Shown here piece after piece: positions 18,133 to 26,338 of a DNA stretch of 33,784 nucleotides; position 1 is the first letter of the stretch, and every line of letters starts with the position of its first letter. Origin of the DNA: Planctomycetaceae bacterium. GTDB taxonomy: Bacteria; Planctomycetota; Planctomycetia; Planctomycetales; Planctomycetaceae. A program made the position numbers and the translations under genes. Below the pieces are notes generated by a model. The model searched no databases and was not told the origin of the DNA. It was given only the letters and a program-made list of their open reading frames with translations. Location of the stretch: positions 1 to 33,784 of the forward strand of contig JAGQPV010000002.1 in NCBI GenBank assembly GCA_020426545.1. Direction: 5' to 3'.

Positions 18133-19530
18133 TCACCGGGGAACCGCCGGATCGAAGCGGCGTTCTCTCCGGAACATCTCCAGCGAACTGCGGCTGCGCC
18201 GCTGGCTGACATACGAGGGAATTTCGACCGTGGCGCGGGCAATGGCCGCCAGAGACCGCTGCGAAATCTCACCGATGTGCCGGTTCAGCTTCAGCGACTG
18301 CCACTGCTGATCCATCCACACGTACTGTTCGTCGGGAGCCGCCGTGCGGGGGAACGGGTGCCGTGTTTCGCGGCACTGCACAATCTGTTTGAAGGGCAGA
18401 TCGGGGTGCAGGCGGAACACGCGGCCGGCCATCTGCACGGTGCAGCCACGGCCGGACGGGCGGCAGAACACGGTCTTCAGCCGGGGGCAGTTAAACCCTT
18501 CCGTCAGAATGGCCATGCTCAGCAGCACATCGCACCGGCCCTCCAGGAACGAGGCAATCTGGCGTTCGCGGTCGCTGGCAGCCGTCACCACTTCGCACCG
18601 CACGCCGTTCTGCCGCAGGTGGTCGGCACATTCAAAGCAGCTTTCACTGCGATGAAAAAACATCAGCGATTTACCCCACCGTTCCGGTTCCCGGCAGTAG
18701 CACTCGGCCACCGCCTCCGGCTTCCAGGCGGGGATGGTGTAGTGGTGATAGTGGCTGAGCCAGCCGTCCTGAATCAGCTGGTGAATGCCGGTATCCCGAA
18801 TCACATGATCGAAGCACAATCGCAGCCGATCCGTCCGGTAGGGGGTCGCTGTCAGGCCGAGAATCTGCTGCGGCCGCACCTCCGAGTGCAGCACGGCCAT
18901 GCTCATGGCGGCATCGTGCTGGGCCTCATCGACCACCAGAAAATCCACCTTCGGCGGGTTGCGGTCGAACATTGAAATCAGCTTGAAGTCCAGGCCAATC
19001 TGCCGCGAAACGTTTTCGGCCCGGGCCTGTGCCAGCAGGTTCCGCCGCATGGCCACCCAGCCCACGCGGCAGCCCGTCTGCCGCTGCACTTCCCGGGCAA
19101 TCAGCAGGCCCATCACCGTCTTGCCGCTGCCGGTGGGGCTTTCTACCATGACGGACGCAGCGGGCAGGTCGCTCGAGGAACCTTCGGGGGAACTCTGACC
19201 GCGAAAATATCCCACCGCCCGGGCGATAATCCGCTGCTGGTAAGGCCGGGTCTCCACCAGTGGTCCGGAGTCCACAGATTTCCCCACGGGCGAAGCGGAT
19301 TCCCGGGGCACAGCGGTCTTCTGCAGGGGAGGGCGGTTCACGGGGATCTCCTGTTTCTCGGCCGGGGAATTCAGTCGGGCGGCAATGGCCGTATTCTTCC
19401 GCGTGTCGCGGTCGCGGTCGCTGGCCGGACGACCGGAGGGAGTGGGAGCGGGCTGAGCGGGAGTGACGGGGAAGGCCCCCTGGACCAGAGCTGTTGTCAT
19501 CGAGTATCCATTCACGATTTCAGGCTGCAT
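18133..19530 (-). CDS. SF2 DEAD/DEAH-type helicase (ResIII-like)
   Basis: 465 residues. Superfamily 2 motifs are complete: a Q-like RPYQQRII (95-102), Walker A ESPTGSGKT (130-138), DEAQH (201-205, motif II), LTATPYR (226-232, motif III), TEGFNCP (343-349, motif V) and QMAGRVFR (366-373, motif VI with both arginines). The DEAQ-box and order suit the ResIII/RAD25 group, ATP-driven DNA translocases or helicases. The first 90 residues are Pro/Ser/Arg-rich and probably disordered. No nuclease or other extra domain is visible. The start at 19530 has a good AAGGA ribosome site; the frame is open upstream to 19938 but overlaps the divergent gene and lacks family features. Its neighbours are a DUF932-like gene downstream and a WYL regulator upstream on the other strand. 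Confidence 0.88.
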   Translation of the reverse strand: MQPEIVNGYSMTTALVQGAFPVTPAQPAPTPSGRPASDRDRDTRKNTAIAARLNSPAEKQEIPVNRPPLQKTAVPRESASPVGKSVDSGPLVETRPYQQRIIARAVGYFRGQSSPEGSSSDLPAASVMVESPTGSGKTVMGLLIAREVQRQTGCRVGWVAMRRNLLAQARAENVSRQIGLDFKLISMFDRNPPKVDFLVVDEAQHDAAMSMAVLHSEVRPQQILGLTATPYRTDRLRLCFDHVIRDTGIHQLIQDGWLSHYHHYTIPAWKPEAVAECYCREPERWGKSLMFFHRSESCFECADHLRQNGVRCEVVTAASDRERQIASFLEGRCDVLLSMAILTEGFNCPRLKTVFCRPSGRGCTVQMAGRVFRLHPDLPFKQIVQCRETRHPFPRTAAPDEQYVWMDQQWQSLKLNRHIGEISQRSLAAIARATVEIPSYVSQRRSRSSLEMFRRERRFDPAVPR

Positions 19531-19936
19531 GATGTTCTGTTCCTTCCTGGATTCCGCATGGGACAGGTGCCCTGATTCCTGGTGACTTCCAGGCTGGCCC
19601 GTTGCCCCTCTGCTGAGAAGGAAGATATTGAGGCCACCGGACACCTCTGGTCCGGTTCGAAAAACATTCCGGAAAATTTTTGGTGCGCCTGCTGTCGCAC
19701 GGACCGCCGCTCGCACGTAAACTCCTGCTCCTGTTCCCTTTGCGAATCGTCCCTTTTCCCGGCTCCATCTGCCTGGCGGGGAAAATTTTCCCGCCTTCCC
19801 GTCAGAAAGATCCGCCGACGAACGTCTTCCCTGGCAGTTTGCGACCGTTCGTCCCGTGCGGGAGGGCGGCCACCTGGCGACCACGCACACCACCGACCTT
19901 CGGTCAGTTTTTCTCAGGAAACATCGATAAGCAGCC
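19531..19936. promoter_or_regulatory. Divergent control region of helicase and WYL genes, with inverted repeats
   Basis: 406 bp. Four inverted repeats are visible: ACCGGAC/GTCCGGT (19636-19656, loop 7); GGGAAAATTTTCCC within 19775-19795, flanked by GGC and GCC with one extra G; GACGAACG/CGTTCGTC (19817-19853, spacer 21); and ACCGACC-TTC-GGTCAGT (19892-19908, one mismatch) followed by five T. The decamer GGAAAATTTT occurs twice, at 19671-19680 and 19780-19789. Any of these could be binding sites for the WYL regulator, but the choice is inference. No clean sigma70 pair is seen. Confidence 0.5.
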
Positions 19937-21013
19937 ATGCCCGAATCGCAGGAGCGCGCCCGTCAGTTTGCCCGCATACTCCGCGTACTGCAGATCCTCG
20001 ATCAGTCCCGTTATGGACGAACGACCACGGAACTGCGGGATGAAGTGGTGGACGTGATGGGGCTGACCAGCCTGACCACAAAATCCATCGAGCGGGACAT
20101 TCGCGCGCTGCAGGACCAGGGCTACCCCATCGAGCGGATCTCCACCGGAGACGGGCGGCGGCGGAAAGTGTGGAAGCTCGACCGGGCCGGCTTCCTGCGA
20201 ATCCCCGATCTGCCAATCTCGGTGGTGGAACTGCTGTCGTTTGCCGCCGGGCGGGAACTGCTGTATCCGCTGGCGGGGACGCCCTACTGGGAAGGCATCG
20301 AGTCGCTCTGGCGAAAAATGCGGGACAGCCTCTCGGAAGATGTATGGCAGCACTTCGAGAAGCAGCGCCCCGCGCTGGTGGTTCGCGGGCCGGCCCTCAA
20401 GAGCTACGCCGACCGCGAAGGCCAGCTGTCCGCCCTCAACCGGGCGATCCAGCAGCACCGGGTGGTGGAAGTCGCCTATCAGTCGGCCGGCAGTCAGCAG
20501 GCGGCCCCCCGGCTGGTGCATCCGTACGCGATTGTGATTTACGGCAACAGCCTGTACCTGCTGTGTGCCCGCGATGGCCACTCGGAAACGGACGCCGATG
20601 CCTGGCGATCCTACAAGCTGGACCGCATGTCGCGGGTGGTCCTGCTCGACCGGCGGTTCGCCCCGCGGGACGATTTCGACGCGGATTCACTGCTGAGCGA
20701 CAGCATTGGCGTGTTCAGTTCGGGCACGCCGCGTCGGTTTGTCATTCGCATTGGTGCCCGCTGCGCCGCCTGGGCCGTCGAGTCTCCGTTTCATCCGGCT
20801 CAGGAAGTCACTCACCTGGAAGATGGCAGCGTTCAGCTGGAGATCCCCACGGCCTACAGCGAGGAGATTCTCCCCCGCCTGCTGAGCCTGGGAGTCGACG
20901 CCGAACTGCTGGAACCGGCCGACTGTCGTGACCGACTCCGTGAAACCGCCCTGCGGCTGGCCAGTCTGTACGCTGCCGATTCCTCCGGCCCGGCCGATGC
21001 TCCTCCCGCCTGA
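19937..21013 (+). CDS. WYL-domain transcriptional regulator
   Basis: 358 residues. The N-terminal part is a winged helix-turn-helix of the DeoR/HTH_11 kind (residues about 10-80, with TTKSIERDIRALQDQGYPI as recognition helix and following turn). Residues about 165-240 form the WYL domain: LNRAIQQHRVVEVAY, then LVHPYAIVIYGNSLYLLCARD, where LYL replaces the name-giving WYL, then YKLDRMSRV. A C-terminal WCX extension (about 265-345) follows. WYL proteins sense nucleic-acid or other ligands and control DNA-repair, stress and anti-phage operons (PafBC, BrxR and CapW are examples). The divergent placement against the helicase gene makes that operon the likely target. A hairpin after the stop (21037-21062) may end the message. 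Confidence 0.9.
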   Translation: MPESQERARQFARILRVLQILDQSRYGRTTTELRDEVVDVMGLTSLTTKSIERDIRALQDQGYPIERISTGDGRRRKVWKLDRAGFLRIPDLPISVVELLSFAAGRELLYPLAGTPYWEGIESLWRKMRDSLSEDVWQHFEKQRPALVVRGPALKSYADREGQLSALNRAIQQHRVVEVAYQSAGSQQAAPRLVHPYAIVIYGNSLYLLCARDGHSETDADAWRSYKLDRMSRVVLLDRRFAPRDDFDADSLLSDSIGVFSSGTPRRFVIRIGARCAAWAVESPFHPAQEVTHLEDGSVQLEIPTAYSEEILPRLLSLGVDAELLEPADCRDRLRETALRLASLYAADSSGPADAPPA

Positions 21014-21036
21014 ACCAGCTGCGGCGGCTTTCCGCA

Positions 21037-21062
21037 CACCGGCCGATTCCTGCGGGCCGGTG
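21037..21062 (+). terminator. Hairpin downstream of WYL gene
   Basis: CACCGGCC (21037-21044) pairs perfectly with GGCCGGTG (21055-21062) around a 10-nt loop, 24 nt after the stop codon. No T-run follows. Confidence 0.45.
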
Positions 21063-21177
21063 ATTCGGCCAGCCCGCTCATCAGTCTGCCGTTCCGTCCA
21101 CTTCTGGAAAACATGGGCTTTTTCTGGAACTCGCCGGAAGAATCCGTACGGACCATCGTTTTCCGGGAAGGATATTG

Positions 21178-23850
21178 ATGCTGGTGGCCGGTCAGGCCGC
21201 AATGGACCTTGTCAACGCGCGTATCGGCAGAACAGAATGGCAGGAACAGACAATGAATAGTGAACTGTCGCTCGCTACCACGGAACCAGTCAGCACTCCG
21301 GCTGAGAAACCCCGTGGGGCACAGCAGTCCCCATCTGCCGGAGTCGCCTCTACTTCCGGCCCGGCGGGAAATGTGACAGCTTCACCAGTCCGTTCGAATC
21401 AGCAGACGACGGCCCGTTCTTCCTCAAGGCAGGGCGAGCTGCAGGGAAAGACGAAAACCGGCATGAGCCAGCCTGTATCGGCTTCAGATCAGCCTGAGCG
21501 GATTTCAGGCTGCGAACTGCTGTCCGTCGTGGGAGAAGGCCGCAGCAGTGTGGTGTACAGGGCCAGGTCGGCCGGTGGCCAGATTGTGGCCGTCAAAGTG
21601 CTGCGCAACCAGTTCTCCGGCGATGAACTCGTGGTGGCCCGGTTTCACCAGGAGGCGAAGCTGTCGAAGCAGGTGGAACATCCCAACCTGATGGAAGTCC
21701 ACGAAACCGGCGAGGAGAACGGCCGCCACTTCACGGTGATGGAGTACTTCCCGGCGACCAGCCTGCTGAAGCTGATCAAGGAACATAAGCGGCTGGATGA
21801 AGAGCAGGCGGTGACCATTCTGCTGCGGGCCGGTGAGGCCCTCGCCGCACTGCATTATGCGGGCATTGCCCATCGCATGATTAAACCGGGGAATGTCCTG
21901 GTCAGCGAAAGTGGTGCGATCCGGCTGGTCGGCCTGGATTATGCCCGGCTGATGACCGCACCCCACGACCTGCCCCGGTCCTCCATGTCGCTGGGCACGG
22001 TGCAGTATCTCTCGCCCGAACAGCTGAAAACCGCCGCCCACGCCAGCATCGCTTCCGATATTTATTCGCTGGGCGCCACGTTTTACACCATGATTACCGG
22101 GCGGTATCCGTTCGCCGGCCGCTCGATGCCGCAGATTCTGAATGAGAAACTGACCGACCGCTTTCACCCGCCGGAAGTCGCCGTTCCCGGCCTGAGCCGC
22201 GGCGCCGTCGAACTCATCCGGCGGACAATGGCCTCCAGCCCGACCCGTCGCCCGCAGAACCTGCGGCAGATGGCGGGCATCATTACCGGTGGCCGCGAAA
22301 AGCTGGGCCAGTACGAACTGCTGGAGCAGATCGGCCAGGGCCACACCGGGCAGGTTTACCGGGCTGAAGACGCCGAGCACAACATTGTCGCCGTCAAAAC
22401 CCTGTCCTCAGACATCGCGGAAGACCAGACCCGGCTGCTCCGGTTCTACCAGGAAGCCAAGCTGTCGATGCGGCTGAACCATCCGCACCTGGTGCAGGCC
22501 CTGGAAGTGGGTTCCGCGCATGGTCGGCATTTCATGGCGATGCAGTTCGTCGATGGAGACAACCTCGCCTGGCATATCAAATCGCACGGAGCCATGCCCC
22601 AGCAGCAGGCGATTGAAGTCGCCCTGCAGGTGGCCAGTGCCCTGCAGGCCATTCACGATGCCGGCATGATTCATCGTGATGTCAAACTGAGCAATGTCCT
22701 GCTGCACCGCGATGGAACGGCCAAACTGACCGACCTGGGCTTTGCCAAACAGCTGGATGAAAACCTCGACCTGACATTGCCCCAGCGGGGCCTGGGTACC
22801 CCGCAGTTCATGGCTCCCGAGCAGTTCCATAATGCCCGGGGCGTGGACCTGCGGGCCGATGTGTACGGGCTGGGCGTTACCCTGTATGGCATGCTCACCG
22901 GCCGGATGCCGTTCCGGGGAAATTCGCTGGTCGAGAAGCTGATTTCCAAATCCGAAAACCGCTTCGACCGCCCGGAAGATGTGGTTTCCGGCATCAGCCA
23001 GCGTCTGTCGGATATTGTCTGCACGGCCATGGCGTCTGATCCGGAAGACCGGCAGCAGAGCGTCGAGGAGGTGATCTCCCAGCTGGAGCAGTGTCTCGAT
23101 CCCGATGCGGCTTCCGCTCCGTCCGCTGCAGCGGCTGCTCCACCAGCCCCCGCACCACCCCGTCCGGCGGCAGCCGCACCGCAGGCCGAGTCCGCGGAGG
23201 AGGCCCCGGTCTATCGGCTCTCGCCCGAACAGACGGAACAGTCCGCCGCGCAGCCGTTCCGTCAGGCCAGCCTGCCCGAGCCTGCCGTCAGTACAACCCA
23301 CCTCGAAGAGCCATCCGGCGACGTGGAGCCGCTGTCCTCCTGGTACATCACCTGGCAGGATGCCGACGGAGCCAGCCGCCGGTTCATCGGTTCGGAAAGC
23401 GAAGTGGTAGCGGAACTGACTGCCGGCCGGATCGATGGACGGGCACAGGGTGCCCTGAACGGCCAGCTGCCGTTCCAGTCTCTGGCGGACATTCCCGCTT
23501 TCGCCCGGGTGGCCGCATCGAGCACCAGTGCACCACCCGTCGCCGCGGGCAACCCCGGTCCATCCGCAGCGGCCGGTTCCGGCATGGGACTGGCGGGTGC
23601 CGCCATCGACGGCGCGGGCCCGCCCCCACTGCTGGAGCAGACGGCCACTCCTCCTGTTCCGCCGCCTTCCTCCTCGGAATGGGATGTGGATCTGCAGCAG
23701 CCCTCGGCTTCTTCCATGGAAATTCCCACTGCCACCGAGGGCGGAATTTTCCGTTCGGCCGGTTTCCAGATTCTGATGAATGTGGTCGTGGGGGTCTCCG
23801 TGGCTGGCGGACTGTTCTGGCTGCTGAAACGCTTCGTGCTGACGGATTAA
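21178..23850 (+). CDS. Tail-anchored protein with tandem pseudokinase and Ser/Thr kinase domains
   Basis: 890 residues from the ATG at 21178 (AAGGA, 5-nt spacer); an ATG at 21253 (AGGA, 7-nt spacer) is nearly as good and gives 865. After a disordered N-terminus, kinase domain 1 (about 110-370) keeps the lysine (VAVK, K140) and SPE but reads HRM-I-K for HRD and GLD for DFG, so both catalytic Asp are gone: a pseudokinase. Kinase domain 2 (about 379-640) is complete: GQGHTG loop, K407, E426, HRDVKLSN (D501, N506), DLG (D519) and APE. A Pro/Ala-rich linker leads to a small Trp-Tyr module (about 718-780, possibly GYF-like) and a final helix (about 862-884) that anchors it in the membrane with the kinases in the cytoplasm. 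Partners are unknown. Confidence 0.9.
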   Translation: MLVAGQAAMDLVNARIGRTEWQEQTMNSELSLATTEPVSTPAEKPRGAQQSPSAGVASTSGPAGNVTASPVRSNQQTTARSSSRQGELQGKTKTGMSQPVSASDQPERISGCELLSVVGEGRSSVVYRARSAGGQIVAVKVLRNQFSGDELVVARFHQEAKLSKQVEHPNLMEVHETGEENGRHFTVMEYFPATSLLKLIKEHKRLDEEQAVTILLRAGEALAALHYAGIAHRMIKPGNVLVSESGAIRLVGLDYARLMTAPHDLPRSSMSLGTVQYLSPEQLKTAAHASIASDIYSLGATFYTMITGRYPFAGRSMPQILNEKLTDRFHPPEVAVPGLSRGAVELIRRTMASSPTRRPQNLRQMAGIITGGREKLGQYELLEQIGQGHTGQVYRAEDAEHNIVAVKTLSSDIAEDQTRLLRFYQEAKLSMRLNHPHLVQALEVGSAHGRHFMAMQFVDGDNLAWHIKSHGAMPQQQAIEVALQVASALQAIHDAGMIHRDVKLSNVLLHRDGTAKLTDLGFAKQLDENLDLTLPQRGLGTPQFMAPEQFHNARGVDLRADVYGLGVTLYGMLTGRMPFRGNSLVEKLISKSENRFDRPEDVVSGISQRLSDIVCTAMASDPEDRQQSVEEVISQLEQCLDPDAASAPSAAAAAPPAPAPPRPAAAAPQAESAEEAPVYRLSPEQTEQSAAQPFRQASLPEPAVSTTHLEEPSGDVEPLSSWYITWQDADGASRRFIGSESEVVAELTAGRIDGRAQGALNGQLPFQSLADIPAFARVAASSTSAPPVAAGNPGPSAAAGSGMGLAGAAIDGAGPPPLLEQTATPPVPPPSSSEWDVDLQQPSASSMEIPTATEGGIFRSAGFQILMNVVVGVSVAGGLFWLLKRFVLTD

Positions 23851-23894
23851 CTTCCGTCCCGCACAGGTTTCGCTGGCAGGCCTTCTCTTCGCAG

Positions 23895-23911
23895 TCCAGG
23901 CTGTGCCTGAC
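23895..23911. repeat. Hairpin repeat element, copy 1
   Basis: TCCAGGCTGTGCCTGAC contains CAGGC/GCCTG with a 3-nt loop. A copy at 27514-27530 differs at one of 17 bases (TCCAGGCTCTGCCTGAC), and similarity continues for about 10 more bases with a 1-nt gap. Both copies are intergenic. Confidence 0.45.
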
Positions 23912-24093
23912 AAATTCTCCTGCACCCGCCGGATGTCGGCTGTCCGCTGGAATGAGCCCCGCCGCCATTCAATCGGTGCGGGAGCGCAGCAGGCCACCGG
24001 GTTTCCGCGTATCATGCACCCGCAGCATGAGGAAAGACCCGCCCGGCCCGACAGGCAGGCGGGAGGTATGGCCCGGGGCAGGAGAGCATTCCG

Positions 24094-24891
24094 ATGGAGC
24101 GAGTTCAGGCGGGCGGAATCCAGCTGGCGGTGGAACGCAGAGGAAGCGGAGTTCCGCTCCTGTGCGTGCACGGGTTCCCGCTGAATCACAGGATGTGGAA
24201 CCCGCAGAGCGACGGGCTGGCCGACTGTTGCGAGGTGATTGCGCCCGACCTCCGCGGGATGGGGCAGAGCGAAGCCGCCAGCGGTACCATCACCATGGCG
24301 CAGTATGCCGACGACCTGGCCGCCCTGCTGGATGCGATGGGCATTACCGAACCGGTCGTGTTCTGCGGCCTGTCGATGGGAGGATATGTCGCCTGGCAGT
24401 TTGCCGAGCGGTACCCGGAGCGGCTTCGCGGACTGATTCTCTGTGATACCCGTGCCGCCGCCGACAGCGAAGACGCCCGCAACGGCCGGATGAAACTGAT
24501 TGAGCTGGTCGAACGGTACGGTGCGGAACCCGTGGCCAATACCATGGCGGGAAAACTGCTCGCCGAATCGAACGCTGCCGCCCGGCCCGAACTGGTGACC
24601 ATGCTGCGGGACATGATTCTGGGCACTGCTCCTTCCGGCATCACCGCTGCTCTGCGGGGTATGGCGGAACGGCCCGACATGACCGGCATGCTGAACACCA
24701 TCGGCGTGCCCGCCCTGGTGATCTGCGGCGACGAAGACGCCATCACCCCCGCCGACGAGATGGAACAGTTCGCCCGCCTCATCCCCGATGCCAGTTTCCT
24801 CCGCGTTCCACAGGCAGGGCACATGGCTCCGCTCGAACAGCCGGAGATCGTCAACCGGGCGATCCGTGAGTTTCTCGCCTGCCCCATGTAA
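24094..24891 (+). CDS. Alpha/beta hydrolase
   Basis: 265 residues, cytoplasmic, one alpha/beta-hydrolase fold. Motifs in order: HGFPLNHRMW (oxyanion hole, residues about 29-38), DLRGMGQSE, the nucleophile elbow GLSMGG, GDEDAITP with the probable catalytic Asp, and AGHMAPLEQP with the catalytic His. The core is similar to 3-oxoadipate enol-lactonase (PcaD) and related hydrolases, but no pathway neighbours support that activity, so only the fold is called. AGGAGA lies 8 nt before the ATG at 24094. A strong hairpin begins at its stop codon. Confidence 0.87.
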   Translation: MERVQAGGIQLAVERRGSGVPLLCVHGFPLNHRMWNPQSDGLADCCEVIAPDLRGMGQSEAASGTITMAQYADDLAALLDAMGITEPVVFCGLSMGGYVAWQFAERYPERLRGLILCDTRAAADSEDARNGRMKLIELVERYGAEPVANTMAGKLLAESNAAARPELVTMLRDMILGTAPSGITAALRGMAERPDMTGMLNTIGVPALVICGDEDAITPADEMEQFARLIPDASFLRVPQAGHMAPLEQPEIVNRAIREFLACPM

Positions 24892-24933
24892 GCTGGCTGC
24901 GGTGCTTTGCGGTTCCCCCGCCCGCACCAGCTT
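24890..24933 (+). terminator. Long hairpin starting at the hydrolase stop codon
   Basis: AAGCTGG (24890-24896) pairs with CCAGCTT (24927-24933); inside, after one bulged C, TGCGG (24898-24902) pairs with CCGCA (24922-24926). The left arm begins in the TAA. The 12-mer TGGCTGCGGTGC from this region recurs at 24957-24968. No T-run follows, so a terminator role is likely but unproven. Confidence 0.45.
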
Positions 24934-25032
24934 CCTCCCGCTGTACCGCGGGGAATGTGGCTGCGGTGCCGCTGCCGACCGTGAACAGCCTGTTCCGCTC
25001 TCACAATCCTCGCTGAGCCTTCTGGAGTGAAG

Positions 25033-26238
25033 ATGTTCAAGCCCTGCCGTATGAAGTCTGTTTTGCCCTGCCTCCTGGCCCTGCAGCTACTGCTGCTGTC
25101 GGGAGGCTGCGTGGAAGCAGCACAGCCGAAAGTCGAAGCCGACGCTGCTGCCGCTGACACCACTCCGGAAAAGTCGGCGGGCAGTGCGAACTCCACCACC
25201 GGCACCACCAGCGAACAGGCCCCTGCCGAAGACCTGCCGCACCTGTCGCTCGACCCGCAGCAGGAACTCAGCCGAATCCTGTTCGGCTCCTGCGCCAAGC
25301 AGAATCAGCCTCAGCCGATCTGGCAGGCGATCCTCGGCAGGAAGCCGCAGGTGTTCCTGTTCATCGGCGATAACATTTACGGCGATACTCAGGACATGCA
25401 GGAACTGCAGCAGAAGTGGAACCTGCTGGGCGCGCAGCCCGGCTACCGCAATCTGCTGGAAACCTGCCCCGTGCTGGCCACCTGGGACGACCACGATTAC
25501 GGAGCCGACGACGCGGGGCGAAACTACCCGAAACGGGAGGAATCGCAACGTGTGTTTCTGGATTTCTTCGGCGAGCCGCAGGATACCGCACGGCGGAAAA
25601 CTCCCGGCGTCTACGATGCGAAGCTGGTCGGCCCGCCAGGGAAGCAGGTTCAGCTGATTCTGCTCGACACCCGCTACTTCCGCGACGACCTGGTTCCCGG
25701 CCCGCCTGATGTCGAACCGGGCGAAGGAATTTCGGGCCGCTACCGTCCCAACCCGGACGAGGAAGCCACCATTCTGGGAGAGGCCCAGTGGAACTGGCTC
25801 AGGCAGCAGCTGAAACAGCCCGTGCAGCTGCGGGTGATCGCTTCCAGTATCCAGGTACTGGCTGACGGGCACGGCTGGGAATCCTGGAGCCGGTTTCCGC
25901 ATGAACGGCAGCGGCTGCTCGATGCGATTGACAGCTCGGCCGCCGGGGCAAATGTGATTATCAGCGGAGACCGCCACCAGGCGGAAATCTCTCAGGTAAC
26001 AACCGCAAGCGGGCGGGTTGTCTGCGATGTGACTTCCAGCAGTCTCAATGCCCCCGGTCGCTGGCGGAACGAACTGAACCCGCACCGGCTGGGTGTGATC
26101 TACTACGCCACGAATTTCGGCGTGATCGAGGTGGACTGGGCAGCCGACGACCCGGTGGTGCGGCTGCAGGTCTGCGGTGAGGACGGCAAGGTGAAACTGC
26201 AGCACCGGCTGCCATTGAGCGGTTTCGAACCCCGCTGA
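25033..26238 (+). CDS. PhoD-like metallophosphatase, secreted or lipid-anchored
   Basis: 401 residues. It starts with a basic N-terminus and a Leu-rich helix ending LLLLSGGC (Cys26): a Sec signal, and Cys26 may be a lipid site though the lipobox is imperfect. The catalytic part fits the PhoD/alkaline phosphatase D family: FGSCAKQN, GDNIYGD, WDDHDYGADD, LDTRYFRDDL, and SGDRHQAEIS as the C-terminal metal motif, with Asp/His residues binding Ca and Fe in known members. It probably frees phosphate from phosphoesters outside the cytoplasm. ATG at 25033 follows GGAG at 5 nt; a GTG two codons upstream is an alternative. The next gene encodes another secreted protein. No Pho-box was recognised. Confidence 0.88.
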   Translation: MFKPCRMKSVLPCLLALQLLLLSGGCVEAAQPKVEADAAAADTTPEKSAGSANSTTGTTSEQAPAEDLPHLSLDPQQELSRILFGSCAKQNQPQPIWQAILGRKPQVFLFIGDNIYGDTQDMQELQQKWNLLGAQPGYRNLLETCPVLATWDDHDYGADDAGRNYPKREESQRVFLDFFGEPQDTARRKTPGVYDAKLVGPPGKQVQLILLDTRYFRDDLVPGPPDVEPGEGISGRYRPNPDEEATILGEAQWNWLRQQLKQPVQLRVIASSIQVLADGHGWESWSRFPHERQRLLDAIDSSAAGANVIISGDRHQAEISQVTTASGRVVCDVTSSSLNAPGRWRNELNPHRLGVIYYATNFGVIEVDWAADDPVVRLQVCGEDGKVKLQHRLPLSGFEPR

Positions 26239-26338
26239 CGATCTGCCCTGGCCGCGTGTACGGCGGGGCGGCTTCCGGTATGATGTGACGGCCAGTGTGC
26301 CGCCTCCCGCAGCGGAAGCCCGCGCCTCAGCCAGACAG

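Noticed and set aside
15992-18310. Plus-strand open frame of about 770 residues
   Set aside because: It runs antisense through the start of the prfC region, the DUF932-like gene and the helicase end; composition is Pro/Arg/His-rich and shows no motif. GC-rich codons commonly leave the opposite strand open.
21175-21177. TTG start for the kinase gene
   Set aside because: The ATG immediately after it uses the same ribosome site at a better spacing.
22408-24927. Minus-strand open frame of about 840 residues
   Set aside because: It is antisense to the kinase and hydrolase genes and has no recognisable domain.
26279-26284. TATGAT hexamer as a promoter for the Kelch-like gene
   Set aside because: A near-consensus -10, but no -35 lies at 16-18 bp upstream; the gene may be read from the PhoD promoter.
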